The translations under genes were made by a program, and so were the position numbers. This document shows, piece by piece, positions 24,467 to 33,778 of a DNA stretch of 64,000 bases. The DNA is from JAWKWH01 sp040830725. Lineage in GTDB: Bacteria > Pseudomonadota > Alphaproteobacteria > Rhizobiales > Rhizobiaceae. The first letter of the stretch is position 1, and every line of letters begins with the position of its first letter. Below the pieces are notes generated by a model. It was given only the letters and a program-made list of their open reading frames with translations. It searched no databases and was not told where the DNA came from. The DNA lies in contig JBFOMG010000047.1 of assembly GCA_040830725.1 (NCBI GenBank), positions 1 to 64,000 of the forward strand, given 5' to 3'.

Positions 24467-25567
24467 ATGAAAAAGGCTCTATTGGCAGGCGTAGCTCTCA
24501 GCTTCGCGTTTGCGTCCCCCGCTTGGGCTGAAATCCTGATCGCCACGGCTGGCCCGATGACCGGTCAGTATGCATCGTTCGGCCTGCAGATGAAGGCGGG
24601 TGCCGAACAGGCCGTTGCCGACATCAACGCTGCTGGCGGCGTTAATGGCGAGATGCTTTCGCTGGAAATCGGCGATGATGCATGCGACCCGAAACAGGCG
24701 GTTGCGGTTGCCAACCAGATGGCCGGTAAAGGCGTGGTATTCATGGCCGGGCACTTTTGTTCGGGTTCATCGATTCCTGCCTCGGCGATCTATGCTGAAG
24801 AGGGAATCATTCAAATTTCACCTGCATCAACCAACCCCAAGTTCACGGATGAGCGTCCGGGACCTGGAACGATGCGTGTGTGTGGCCGCGATGACCAGCA
24901 GGGTGGTGTGGCCGGTCAGTATCTGAAAGACAATTTCGGCGACAAGAAAGTCGCGTTCGTGCATGACAAGACTGCTTATGGCAAAGGTCTGGCTGACGCG
25001 ACCAAAGCCGCCTATGAAGCAGCTGGTGGCTCGCCGGCAATGTATGAAGCCTATACCGCCGGTGAAAAAGACTACACCGCACTGGTCTCGAAGCTGAAGG
25101 CTGAAGGCATCGGTGTTCTTTACGTTGGCGGTTACCACACTGAAGCCGGTCTGATGGCACGCCAGATGCGCGAGCAGGGCATGGACACGGTATTGGTTTC
25201 CGGCGATGCGCTGGTCACCGACGAATATTGGGCCATTACCGGTCCGGCAGGTGAAGGCACGCTGATGACCTTCTCGCCTGATCCGCGCAAGAATCCGGAT
25301 GTTGCACCACTTGTTGAGAAGTTCCGTGGGATGGGCGTGGAGCCGGAAGGGTATGTCCTTTACACATACGCAGCAATCCAGGCTTGGGCTCAGGCCGCAG
25401 GTGCTGCCGGTGGAACCGATTTTGATGCCGTTGTTAAGGCGCTCAATGAAGGTGAGTTCAATACCGTGCTTGGTAATCTTTCTTTTGATGACAAGGGTGA
25501 CGTTACCCTGCCGGGCTATGTCTTCTACGAGTGGAAAGACGGCAACTACGATTACGTCAGCCAGTAA
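24467..25567 (+). CDS. livK: Branched-chain amino acid periplasmic binding protein
   Basis: A 366-residue periplasmic protein. Signal peptide MKKALLAGVALSFAFASPAW with cleavage before EILIATAGPMTGQYASFG. The family cysteine pair is present (CDPKQAV and GHFCSGSS), along with GAEQAVADINAAGGVNG and the hinge region typical of Leu/Ile/Val receptors. Start 24467 is fixed by GGGAG 6 bp ahead and by the signal peptide; upstream in-frame sequence is not coding-like. It lies 162 bp after the small membrane gene, probably with its own promoter, and ends in a strong terminator. Confidence 0.95.
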   Translation: MKKALLAGVALSFAFASPAWAEILIATAGPMTGQYASFGLQMKAGAEQAVADINAAGGVNGEMLSLEIGDDACDPKQAVAVANQMAGKGVVFMAGHFCSGSSIPASAIYAEEGIIQISPASTNPKFTDERPGPGTMRVCGRDDQQGGVAGQYLKDNFGDKKVAFVHDKTAYGKGLADATKAAYEAAGGSPAMYEAYTAGEKDYTALVSKLKAEGIGVLYVGGYHTEAGLMARQMREQGMDTVLVSGDALVTDEYWAITGPAGEGTLMTFSPDPRKNPDVAPLVEKFRGMGVEPEGYVLYTYAAIQAWAQAAGAAGGTDFDAVVKALNEGEFNTVLGNLSFDDKGDVTLPGYVFYEWKDGNYDYVSQ

Positions 25568-25589
25568 TCCGATATAAAACTGACCTCCG

Positions 25590-25622
25590 AAAGCCCGGTC
25601 TTTGTGCCGGGCTTTCTTTTTG
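25590..25622 (+). terminator. Intrinsic terminator of the liv operon
   Basis: AAAGCCCGG (25590-25598), 8-nt loop, CCGGGCTTT (25607-25615), then CTTTTTG. Perfect 9-bp stem, 22 bp after the binding-protein stop. Confidence 0.92.
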
Positions 25623-25794
25623 TCACAGATATTTTGTCAGATCAGAAACCCATATACGGGGCACCGGCAGATTGACGGTTTTCCTGTTCCGGGTTTCAGC
25701 AAAAATCTCCGGACAACGCGTCGCAATTGCGTGTCGGTGTATCCCGGGTTAATGAACGCCAGCATTTCTCCCAATTGTGATCGCCGGTTTCGCC

Positions 25795-28700
25795 ATGCAG
25801 AAAATTCTTGTTGCCAATCGTTCGGAAATTGCCATTCGCGTCTTTCGCGCTGCCAACGAACTCGGTTTGAAAACCGTAGCCATCTGGGCAGAAGAAGACA
25901 AATATTCGCTGCACCGCTTCAAGGCCGATGAGAGTTATCAAATTGGCCGGGGTCCGCATCTCGATCGCGAGATGGGACCGATCGAAAGTTACCTGTCCAT
26001 CGACGAGGTGATCCGGGTTGCCAAGACCTCGGGCGCGGACGCTATCCACCCCGGATATGGCCTGCTTTCGGAAAGTCCGGAGTTTGCAGAGGCCTGTGCA
26101 GCAAACGGGATTACCTTTATCGGTCCCTCGCCCGATACAATGCGCCGGCTTGGCAACAAGGTCGCGGCACGCAATCTGGCCACAGAGACCGGGGTTCCCG
26201 TCGTACCGGCGACCGATCCGTTACCGGACGACATGGAAAAAGTGCAAGCCATGGCTGCGGCGATCGGCTATCCGCTGATGCTGAAAGCATCCTGGGGCGG
26301 TGGTGGACGTGGCATGCGGGTGATCCGCGCGGCGGAGGACCTGGAACGGGAGGTTACCGAAGCCAAGCGCGAAGCCAAAGCTGCGTTCGGCAAGGATGAG
26401 GTGTATCTGGAAAAGCTGGTTGAGCGGGCGCGTCATGTGGAGGTGCAAATACTCGGTGACACCCATGGTAACGTCGTGCACCTCTATGAGCGCGATTGTT
26501 CGATTCAGCGTCGTAATCAGAAAGTCGTGGAACGGGCGCCGGCTCCTTATCTGAATGATCAGCAGCGAGCTGAATTAGCCGGCTATGGACTGACGCTTGC
26601 TCGCGAAACCAACTATGTCGGCGCTGGGACAATTGAATTCCTGATGGATGCCGATACCGGCGCATTTTACTTCATCGAGGTCAACCCGCGCATCCAGGTC
26701 GAGCACACGGTGACCGAAGAAGTGACCGGTATCGACATTGTCAAAGCACAGATCCACATTCTCGATGGCGAGGCGATAGGCACCGCAGCTTCGGGCGTGC
26801 CGGCGCAGGAAGATATCCGGCTCAACGGTCATGCGCTGCAATGCCGAATCACCACCGAAGATCCGGAGCAGAATTTCATCCCGGACTATGGCCGCATTAC
26901 TGCTTATCGCGGCGCCACCGGGTTCGGCATCAGGCTCGACGGCGGCACCGCTTATTCGGGTGCGGTGATCACTCGGTTCTATGATCCGATGCTTGAGAAG
27001 GTGACCGCATGGGCGCCAACTCCGGATGAGGCGATTGCGCGCATGGACCGGGCGCTGCGGGAGTTTCGTATCCGTGGTGTGGCAACCAATCTGACCTTTC
27101 TGGAAGCAATCATCGGTCATGAGAAGTTCGCCGACAACAGCTACACGACCAAGTTTATCGACAACACGCCGGAGCTGTTCGAACAGGTCAAGCGAAAGGA
27201 TCGAGCGACAAAGCTTTTGAACTATCTGGCCGATGTCTCGGTCAACGGCCATCCCGAAGCCCGCGGCCGTCCAAAACCGGCGGCAGACGCCGCCGCGCCG
27301 CAGATACCGTTTTTCCATGGTGACATTCCGGATGGCACCAAGCAGCGGCTGGACGCCGATGGGCCTGAAAAATTCGCGGAATGGATGCGTGGTCACGACA
27401 AGGTGCTGATTACCGACACGACAATGCGTGACGGGCACCAGTCCTTGTTGGCCACGCGTATGCGGACTTTCGACATCGCCCGCATCGCCGGCACCTATGC
27501 CCGTGCGCTGCCGAGCCTGTTGTCGCTGGAATGCTGGGGCGGGGCGACCTTCGATGTCGCGATGCGTTTCCTGACCGAAGATCCCTGGGAGCGGCTGTCA
27601 CTGATCAGGGAGAAGGCGCCGAATATATTGCTGCAGATGCTGCTGCGTGGCGCAAATGGCGTCGGCTACACCAACTACCCTGACAATGTGGTCAAACATT
27701 TCGTCCGCCAGGCGGCTGAGGGCGGCATCGACCTTTTTCGTGTCTTCGACTGCCTGAACTGGGTCGACAACATGCGGGTGTCGATGGATGCGGTTATCGA
27801 GGAGAAGAAACTCTGCGAAGCGACCATCTGCTACACGGGCGACTTCCAAAACCCGGACCGGGCGAAATATGACTTGAAATACTACACCGCGCTGGCGCGC
27901 GAACTCGAAGCTGCGGGCGCCCATATCATCGCAGTCAAGGATATGGCCGGATTGTTGAAGCCGGCGGCGGCAAAGGTGCTGTTCAAGGCGCTTCGAGAAG
28001 AAACCGGCCTGCCCATCCATTTCCACACCCATGACACATCCGGCATTTCGGCGGCAACAGTGCTTGCCGCAGTTGATGCTGGTGTGGATGCGGTCGATGC
28101 CGCGATGGATGCGCTATCAGGAAACACGTCGCAGCCTTGCCTCGGTTCAATTGTCGAAGCGCTTGCCGGATCGGAGCGCGATCCTGGTCTTGACCCGGAA
28201 TGGATCAGAAAGATCTCGTTTTACTGGGAGGCGGTGCGCAATCAGTACGCGGCGTTTGAAAGCGATCTGAAGGGCCCGGCTTCGGAAGTTTATCTGCACG
28301 AAATGCCGGGAGGCCAGTTTACCAATCTGAAGGAGCAGGCCCGCTCCCTCGGGCTGGAGACGCGTTGGCACGAGGTGGCTCAGGCCTATTCCGACGCCAA
28401 TCGCATGTTCGGCGATATCGTCAAGGTGACACCGTCGTCAAAGGTCGTCGGCGACATGGCGTTGATGATGGTGAGCCAGGATCTGGCAGTTGCCGATGTT
28501 GAAAATCCGGAGAAGGATATCGCCTTTCCAGATTCGGTCGTATCCATGATGCATGGCGATCTCGGGCAGCCTCCTGGCGGCTGGCCAAAAGCTTTGCAGG
28601 AAAAAGTGCTGAAAGACCGTGAGCCGATTGTCGTACGCCCGGGCTCACTGCTAGAAGATGCCGATCTTGGCGCAGGACGTGCTGAAATTGAAGGCCGGCT

Positions 28701-29247
28701 GGAACGATCCATATCGGAAGCCGAGTTCGCTTCGTGGTTGATGTATCCGAAAGTGTTCACCGACTATGCGCTGGCGACGGAAGAATATGGACCGGTCAGC
28801 AATCTGCCGACGCCGGTCTACTTCTACGGCATGAAGCCGGAAGACGAAGTGTTCGTGGACATCGAACGTGGCAAGACGCTGGTCATCCGCTGCCTTGCCA
28901 TCGGTGACACAGACGAAAAGGGTATGGTCACCGTGTTTTTCGAACTGAACGGCCAGCCGCGGCGGGTCAAGGTGCCTGATCGTGCGCATGGCGCCGGCGG
29001 CAGCCGTGCCCGGCCCAAAGCGGATGCAGGCAATGAAAACCATGTCGGCGCACCGATGCCGGGTGTTGTTTCAACACTGGCCGTCACCAAGGGCCAGCAG
29101 GTCAATGCCGGTGATGTGCTGCTGTCGATCGAAGCGATGAAAATGGAAACCGCCTTGCATGCCGAACGCGACGGCGTGATTGCTGATTTGCATGTAGGCG
29201 CAGGCGACCAGATCGACGCCAAGGATTTGCTGGTGGTTTATGAGTGA
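25795..29247 (+). CDS. pyc: Pyruvate carboxylase
   Basis: A biotin enzyme that carboxylates pyruvate to oxaloacetate with ATP and bicarbonate, feeding the TCA cycle and gluconeogenesis. It is the single-chain form: 1150 residues with biotin carboxylase (1-450; KILVANRSEIAIRVFRAANE, SWGGGGRGMRV, EVNPRIQVEHTVTE), carboxyltransferase (about 530-810; DTTMRDGHQSLLATRMRT, HTHDTSG), the tetramerisation/PYC-OADA part, and the biotinyl domain with Lys1116 in IEAMKMET. ATG 25795 gives the rhizobial N-terminus; GTG 25777 would add six residues. No clear Shine-Dalgarno. The stop overlaps the MFS gene start. Cytosolic. Confidence 0.98.
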   Translation: MQKILVANRSEIAIRVFRAANELGLKTVAIWAEEDKYSLHRFKADESYQIGRGPHLDREMGPIESYLSIDEVIRVAKTSGADAIHPGYGLLSESPEFAEACAANGITFIGPSPDTMRRLGNKVAARNLATETGVPVVPATDPLPDDMEKVQAMAAAIGYPLMLKASWGGGGRGMRVIRAAEDLEREVTEAKREAKAAFGKDEVYLEKLVERARHVEVQILGDTHGNVVHLYERDCSIQRRNQKVVERAPAPYLNDQQRAELAGYGLTLARETNYVGAGTIEFLMDADTGAFYFIEVNPRIQVEHTVTEEVTGIDIVKAQIHILDGEAIGTAASGVPAQEDIRLNGHALQCRITTEDPEQNFIPDYGRITAYRGATGFGIRLDGGTAYSGAVITRFYDPMLEKVTAWAPTPDEAIARMDRALREFRIRGVATNLTFLEAIIGHEKFADNSYTTKFIDNTPELFEQVKRKDRATKLLNYLADVSVNGHPEARGRPKPAADAAAPQIPFFHGDIPDGTKQRLDADGPEKFAEWMRGHDKVLITDTTMRDGHQSLLATRMRTFDIARIAGTYARALPSLLSLECWGGATFDVAMRFLTEDPWERLSLIREKAPNILLQMLLRGANGVGYTNYPDNVVKHFVRQAAEGGIDLFRVFDCLNWVDNMRVSMDAVIEEKKLCEATICYTGDFQNPDRAKYDLKYYTALARELEAAGAHIIAVKDMAGLLKPAAAKVLFKALREETGLPIHFHTHDTSGISAATVLAAVDAGVDAVDAAMDALSGNTSQPCLGSIVEALAGSERDPGLDPEWIRKISFYWEAVRNQYAAFESDLKGPASEVYLHEMPGGQFTNLKEQARSLGLETRWHEVAQAYSDANRMFGDIVKVTPSSKVVGDMALMMVSQDLAVADVENPEKDIAFPDSVVSMMHGDLGQPPGGWPKALQEKVLKDREPIVVRPGSLLEDADLGAGRAEIEGRLERSISEAEFASWLMYPKVFTDYALATEEYGPVSNLPTPVYFYGMKPEDEVFVDIERGKTLVIRCLAIGDTDEKGMVTVFFELNGQPRRVKVPDRAHGAGGSRARPKADAGNENHVGAPMPGVVSTLAVTKGQQVNAGDVLLSIEAMKMETALHAERDGVIADLHVGAGDQIDAKDLLVVYE

Positions 29248-30397
29248 TTCCACCCGCGCCGCGCGTCTTGGACGTTTCGCGGTTGCGGGCCTGTTCTTCC
29301 TCAATGGCTACGTCATTGGCAACTGGGCTCCGAAAATACCGGAGACAGCACAAAGGCTGGCGATCACGGAATCGCAAATAGGTATCATTCTGTTCGCCTT
29401 CGGTCTCGGCGCGATTGTCGGCCTGCCGCTGGCGGGCGTGTACATTTCGCGCAATGGTTCGCGCTTTCTGAGCCTGTTCGGCGCGTTTTTATCCTCCTTT
29501 ATTCTGCTGGCGCTCAGCCTTGTGCCGAGCTTCGAAACCGCGATTGTCATCGGCTTTTGCTTTGGCTTGTTTCTTGGCGGCATGGATGTGGCAATGAACG
29601 CCAACGCGGTCAGTGTGGAGAAGGCATTGGCGAGGCCGATCATGTCATCATCGCACGGTTGCTGGTCGTTTGGCGGGTTGATCGGTGCGGCGACAGGCGG
29701 TTGGCTGATTGTCAATATCGGGCCGATTGGCCAAGCCATCTGGGTCACCGTTGCCGGTTTGGCGATCTGGACTGCGTGTTATTTCACGACAATAGAGGAT
29801 CGCGGCGATGAGCCGGAGGGCAGCGGCCGGAGATTCCGCCTGCCGCGGCAGGCGCTCGTCTATGTCGTTGGATTCGTGGCGCTGATGGCGATGGTGCCAG
29901 AGGGGTCAGTTCTGGATTGGGCAGCGCTCTATCTGATTCAGGAGCGTGGTGCCGATATTGCCACGTCGGGATTGGCTTTTGCCGCCTTTTCGCTGTCGAT
30001 GGCGATCATGCGGTTTTTCGGCGACGGACTCAGAACACGGTTCGGGCCGGTGGCGCTGTTCCGTTTGTCGGCCGTAGTGGCGGGTATTGGCATGTTTGCC
30101 GCTGCTCTGGCGCCACATCCATGGCTGGTGATTATCTGCTTCTGCATCTCGGGTTTCGGCATGGCCAATCTGGTACCGATTGCGCTGTCGACCGCAGGCA
30201 ACTTGCCAGGTCTGAAACAGGGTGTTGGCCTGTCAATCGTCACCACGCTTGCCTATTCCGGATACATTTTTGTACCTACGATCATCGGATTTATCGCTGA
30301 ACGCACCGGTTTTGTCCCGGTTTATGTCGGTTTGGCGGCGCTGTTTGTGATCGTCTTCCTACTGGCGAACATCACCAGACATGCAGGTGGTGATTGA
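29240..30397 (+). CDS. MFS transporter (YbjJ/FucP-like)
   Basis: A 385-residue major facilitator protein with about twelve hydrophobic segments. N-terminal half: RFAVAGLFFLNGYVIGNWAP, then FAFGLGAIVGLPLAGVYISRNGSR carrying a variant of motif A. FLGGMDVAMNANAVSVEK and SSHGCWSFGGLIGAATGG fit the YbjJ-type branch. It overlaps the pyc stop by 8 bp, so it is probably cotranscribed. The substrate is unknown and nothing in the neighbourhood identifies it. Confidence 0.9.
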   Translation: MSDSTRAARLGRFAVAGLFFLNGYVIGNWAPKIPETAQRLAITESQIGIILFAFGLGAIVGLPLAGVYISRNGSRFLSLFGAFLSSFILLALSLVPSFETAIVIGFCFGLFLGGMDVAMNANAVSVEKALARPIMSSSHGCWSFGGLIGAATGGWLIVNIGPIGQAIWVTVAGLAIWTACYFTTIEDRGDEPEGSGRRFRLPRQALVYVVGFVALMAMVPEGSVLDWAALYLIQERGADIATSGLAFAAFSLSMAIMRFFGDGLRTRFGPVALFRLSAVVAGIGMFAAALAPHPWLVIICFCISGFGMANLVPIALSTAGNLPGLKQGVGLSIVTTLAYSGYIFVPTIIGFIAERTGFVPVYVGLAALFVIVFLLANITRHAGGD

Positions 30398-30446
30398 CAC
30401 CTGCAGTGCAAACCTTGCGATGACGCAGAGACTGCGTTGAGCGATC

Positions 30447-31427
30447 TTAAGGATCAACCCTCTGGCTGGCGCTGCCGCCGCTGCCGCGGATGATCTTTTT
30501 TAGCAGACCGGGTTCGGATCTCTGCTCGGCTTTTTCTGGGGCAGTGGTTTGCGCGGCGGCTGTTACCGTACCCGGGAAGCGAATATAGGTGCGATAAATG
30601 TAACCAAGTCTGCCGTCATACACCACGCGGCACCAATGCTGGCACGATGGGTCGGAACGGATTTCCGCGTTTTGCGGTACCACCATCAGCTTGGCGGCAT
30701 ATTTGTTGTTCTTCACCCGCATGTTCACCCATTTGGTGGCGCGCGCCGGTACGAGATCGGAGGTGTTGAAAGAAGGCGCCGATATTCCGGCCGGGCGGAT
30801 AGGTTCTTCCTCTCCTTCCGCGGGCGCATAGGCTGAGGCCACGCCCGGGCTCATTTTTTCTTCCAGCGCGATGACATCATCTTCGCTTTCGGCGACTTCG
30901 ACATTCTTAAGCGCTGCATTCAAGGCGGTGACAGCAGGTTTGTCTTCGGTCAGTTTCTTGCGATCTGACTTGCCGCTGGACCACCGCGGATCGTCGAGCC
31001 CAAGTGGCGCGGGCTGTGTGACCATGTCCGGATCGATCTTGATGACTTTCACTTTCACCGGTTCAGGCAGGATGGCCGTTGCGGAGGCCAATTCGATACG
31101 CTTTTCATCGACTTTCGGCGTCTCTGCATCTGCTGCCTTTGCAGGTTCCGTCTTGTCGCTGGGTTCGACCGCCCCATCGGCGATCTTGGCAACTGCATTA
31201 GCGCTGGCTGATCCACCAGCGTCCAGCGACGCGACCTGGGTCTCAGCGGGCTTCTCGCCCGAATTCAAAAGCGCAAACGCTGCCGCGCCGCCACATAATG
31301 CGGATGTCGCTGCCACAGCCAAAATAATCAGGCCGGTACGCTTTTTCTTTGGCGGACGAATCCGCAGATCCTGTAACGTGTATGGGTATTGACTGGCCGG
31401 TGCCGATGTCACGAAATACTTAGACAT
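30447..31427 (-). CDS. Membrane-anchored SH3-domain protein
   Basis: A 326-residue protein: a short cytosolic N-terminus with PPKKKR, one membrane helix (TGLIILAVAATSALCGGAAA, about 33-55), a long low-complexity Ala/Pro/Glu/Lys stretch (60-240), and a bacterial SH3 domain at about 238-295 (KWVNMRVKNNKYAAKLMVVP, AEIRSDPSCQHWCRVVYDGR, LGYIYRTYIRFPG). The SH3 part should lie in the periplasm and may bind peptidoglycan or another envelope polymer. Start 31427 has GGGGAG 8 bp ahead; the upstream extension was rejected. It is convergent with the MFS gene. Confidence 0.85.
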   Translation of the reverse strand: MSKYFVTSAPASQYPYTLQDLRIRPPKKKRTGLIILAVAATSALCGGAAAFALLNSGEKPAETQVASLDAGGSASANAVAKIADGAVEPSDKTEPAKAADAETPKVDEKRIELASATAILPEPVKVKVIKIDPDMVTQPAPLGLDDPRWSSGKSDRKKLTEDKPAVTALNAALKNVEVAESEDDVIALEEKMSPGVASAYAPAEGEEEPIRPAGISAPSFNTSDLVPARATKWVNMRVKNNKYAAKLMVVPQNAEIRSDPSCQHWCRVVYDGRLGYIYRTYIRFPGTVTAAAQTTAPEKAEQRSEPGLLKKIIRGSGGSASQRVDP

Positions 31428-31652
31428 GGTGTCTCCCCGGAGGCTTTGCCCCTTGATTTTGCCCCTCGCCCTTGCATAGCCGTTGCCGTACGGATGCAAA
31501 TTTTTTGACTAGCAGCACTCATATAGGTGCTTAACCCTTGGACTATAAGACGAAGAATGTGGCACTGGTTGGTCACATTTACGATTTTTTAAGCCTAATT
31601 ACGATGAAAACTGCCGATTTTGGTAAAATGTGATCGTGATCGGCCCGTCCGG

Positions 31653-32540
31653 TCAGGAAAAGTCGAGGTCATTCAACCGTTTTGCAAGGAAGTCGTAGGC
31701 GCGGCGCACGCGCCTGCTAGTGCGCAGTTCGCGATGCGCGGCAAGCCACATTGGTATCGATCCCGTGGGTAAATCGGGCAGGATCCGCTCAACTCCGCCA
31801 ATCTGGCGGGCGACAAAGTTGGGCATGAAACCAATCCCGGCGGCGGCCTCAATCAGCTTGGAATGGACTACCTGCGCATCGGTGCGGATGGCGAAGGTGT
31901 GCCGGTCGACATCGTAACCGAGCTCCCGGATTCCATTGATCAGCAAGTCGGTTCGGTCATAGCCGATCAGCACGTGTTCAAGCAGATCTTCGGTTTTCGC
32001 CGGCCGGCCGGCATTGTCCAGGTAGGCCGGCGCGGCATAGCAACCGATCGTTACATCATTGACCTTGCGGATCAGCAGTTCGGCCTGTGCGGGCTCGACC
32101 ATGCGCACCGCGATGTCGGCATCGCGGATCAGCAGGTTCTGCACCTCGTTGGAACTGACCAGTTCGATTTCCAATGCCGGTTCGATCGACTTCAACTCGG
32201 CGACGATTGGCGGCAAAACAAAGTGGGCCACCATTTCTGATGCCGCAATGCGGATCGTGCCGGCGATTTCGCTCGATTGCCCGGTGGCGGTCAGCGAGAA
32301 AGCAGCCGCTTCCCGTTCAAGCCCGAGCGCTTTTTCAAACAGTTCCCTTCCGGCCTCCGTCATTGCCATGCCACGGCGCTCGCGTTCGAACAGCGTAACG
32401 CGCAATTGCGCTTCCAGTTCTCCGACATGCCGGCCAAGCGTAGGCTGGCTGATTCCGCTCGCTCGAGCAGCGCCAGACAGACTGCCGCTCCGCGCGACGG
32501 CGAGGAAGCTTTTCACCAGATCCCAGTCGAAATGGTTCAT
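31653..32540 (-). CDS. LysR-family transcriptional regulator
   Basis: A 295-residue regulator with an N-terminal helix-turn-helix (MNHFDWDLVKSFLAVARSGS, SGISQPTLGRHVGELEAQLR) and a ligand domain (GTIRIAASEMVAHFVLPPIV). The frame is open 705 bp further upstream, but that part crosses the divergent unit and lacks family character, so 32540 is the start. It is divergent from the 56-residue ORF and the NAD-epimerase gene and probably controls them. The 100-bp gap is AT-rich with nested palindromes (32552-32572). Confidence 0.9.
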   Translation of the reverse strand: MNHFDWDLVKSFLAVARSGSLSGAARASGISQPTLGRHVGELEAQLRVTLFERERRGMAMTEAGRELFEKALGLEREAAAFSLTATGQSSEIAGTIRIAASEMVAHFVLPPIVAELKSIEPALEIELVSSNEVQNLLIRDADIAVRMVEPAQAELLIRKVNDVTIGCYAAPAYLDNAGRPAKTEDLLEHVLIGYDRTDLLINGIRELGYDVDRHTFAIRTDAQVVHSKLIEAAAGIGFMPNFVARQIGGVERILPDLPTGSIPMWLAAHRELRTSRRVRRAYDFLAKRLNDLDFS

Positions 32541-32551
32541 GTCTATCCATT

Positions 32552-32572
32552 CATTATTGAATAATAATAATG
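32552..32572. promoter_or_regulatory. AT-rich palindromes between LysR gene and the divergent unit
   Basis: CATTATT (32552-32558) and AATAATG (32566-32572) form a 7-bp inverted repeat around GAATAAT, and ATTATT-G-AATAAT (32553-32565) is itself perfect. The position 12 bp from the LysR start suits an autoregulatory site or overlapping promoters. Confidence 0.4.
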
Positions 32573-32640
32573 CAAAATCTGGGAATTTCAATTCAATATT
32601 GTCAGAATTAGATTTGTGGCAACGACACGGAGACAGGCCG

Positions 32641-32811
32641 ATGACACATAGCAATCCAAGACAGCCCTCGATCACCAAAACCGCTTCGCGTACCTTTTTG
32701 GGTCTTGCATGGCGCATGTTCGCGCTGACCCAGTGCGACGACTTTTCGGGCGGATTGGTCAGGGGCCTCACATCAATTTTGACAAAAGAAGCAAAGGAGA
32801 CCGTGCGATGA
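32641..32811 (+). CDS. Small protein (56 residues) coupled to the NAD-epimerase gene
   Basis: ATG 32641 has GGAG 9 bp ahead and the frame ends at 32811, overlapping the next start by four bases (ATGA). The peptide begins MTHSNPRQPSITKTASRTFL and continues GLAWRMFALTQCDDFSGG, with an amphipathic middle and a basic/acidic end (ILTKEAKETVR). No family recognised. The ribosome site, the ATGA coupling and its position as first gene behind the LysR-divergent promoter all argue that it is translated, either as a protein or as a coupling leader. Confidence 0.6.
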   Translation: MTHSNPRQPSITKTASRTFLGLAWRMFALTQCDDFSGGLVRGLTSILTKEAKETVR

Positions 32812-33776
32812 GCACGATGAAAGGAACGATTGTGATACTCGGGGCAGCAGGCCGCATTGGCGATGCGGCAGCGCGAGCCTTTGTGGAGGCAGGCTGGCGG
32901 GTCAAATGTGTCGGCCGAAATGCTCGGCTTGCCGAAATGGCGCCAGGAGTTGAACCCGTCAGAGCCGATGCTGCCGATGGTGACGCATTGACCCGTGCTT
33001 GTGATGGTGCAGACGTGATCCTGAACGCGCTGAACCCGCAATATGATGAGTGGGACGAAAAGGTTATCCCAATGGCACGCAATGTTGCCGCCGCGGCGAA
33101 GGCCGCCGGCGCTACCGTGTTCATTCCCGGCAATGTCTACAATTTCGGTCACTCGATCAGCATGAATATGCGCGAGGACGCACCGCAGATGCGCTCGACA
33201 CAGAAGGCCGGAATCAGGATCGAGCTGGAAGGCCTGTTCCGGCAACTGGCCGAAGAGAACGGCGTGCAGACGCTGATCTTGCGAGCTGGCGATTTCTACG
33301 GCGGACGCAAAACGGGAAGCTGGCTCGATCTGATGATTCTGTCAAAGCTTCACAAGGGCGTATTTACGTGGCCCGGACCATTGGATTTGCCGCATTCGTT
33401 TGCCTATCTGCCGGATCTCGGCAGGGCATTCGTTCATCTGGCTGATAGACGCGAGGAGCTATCAAGTTTTGACCGTTTTCACTTCGGCGGGCACACGTTG
33501 ACGGGTCAGGAAATGTTCCGGCTGACCGAACAGGAAACCGGTAGGAAGCTCAAAAAATCCGGCGTGCCCTGGCCCGTAATCCGTCTGATGGGCCTGTTCA
33601 AGCCGCTCTACAGAGAGGTCGCCATCATGTCGTATCTGTGGCGCACCGCTCATTCTCTCGACGGGTCCAAATTCGACAAGCTGAGCGGGTCTTTCGAGGC
33701 GACCTCGCCAGCTGATGCAATCGGACAGGCGATTGCCGACCTTGATCTTGATGGAAATTCAGCGATCGCAGCGTGA
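32808..33776 (+). CDS. NAD(P)-dependent epimerase/dehydratase-family protein
   Basis: A 322-residue extended SDR/atypical SDR protein. The nucleotide motif is GAAGRIGDAAARAF (about 12-25), followed by GADVILNALNPQYDEW, and the segment VFIPGNVYNFGHSI occupies the active-site strand, with RAGDFYGG as in NAD-dependent epimerases. The canonical YxxxK is not clear, so catalysis may differ or the protein may sense NADPH/NADH. GGAG lies 8 bp ahead. Coupled to the 56-residue ORF, divergent from LysR, and ends 3 bp before the convergent RND gene. Confidence 0.8.
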   Translation: MSTMKGTIVILGAAGRIGDAAARAFVEAGWRVKCVGRNARLAEMAPGVEPVRADAADGDALTRACDGADVILNALNPQYDEWDEKVIPMARNVAAAAKAAGATVFIPGNVYNFGHSISMNMREDAPQMRSTQKAGIRIELEGLFRQLAEENGVQTLILRAGDFYGGRKTGSWLDLMILSKLHKGVFTWPGPLDLPHSFAYLPDLGRAFVHLADRREELSSFDRFHFGGHTLTGQEMFRLTEQETGRKLKKSGVPWPVIRLMGLFKPLYREVAIMSYLWRTAHSLDGSKFDKLSGSFEATSPADAIGQAIADLDLDGNSAIAA

Positions 33777-33778
33777 GA

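Noticed and set aside
30423..30437. ACGCAG-AGA-CTGCGT hairpin between the MFS and SH3 genes
   Set aside because: Only a 6-bp stem with no T-run on either side; not supported as a terminator.
32541..33245. Long N-terminal extension of the LysR frame (to 530 codons)
   Set aside because: It crosses the divergent ORF and SDR gene; LysR homology starts exactly at ATG 32540.
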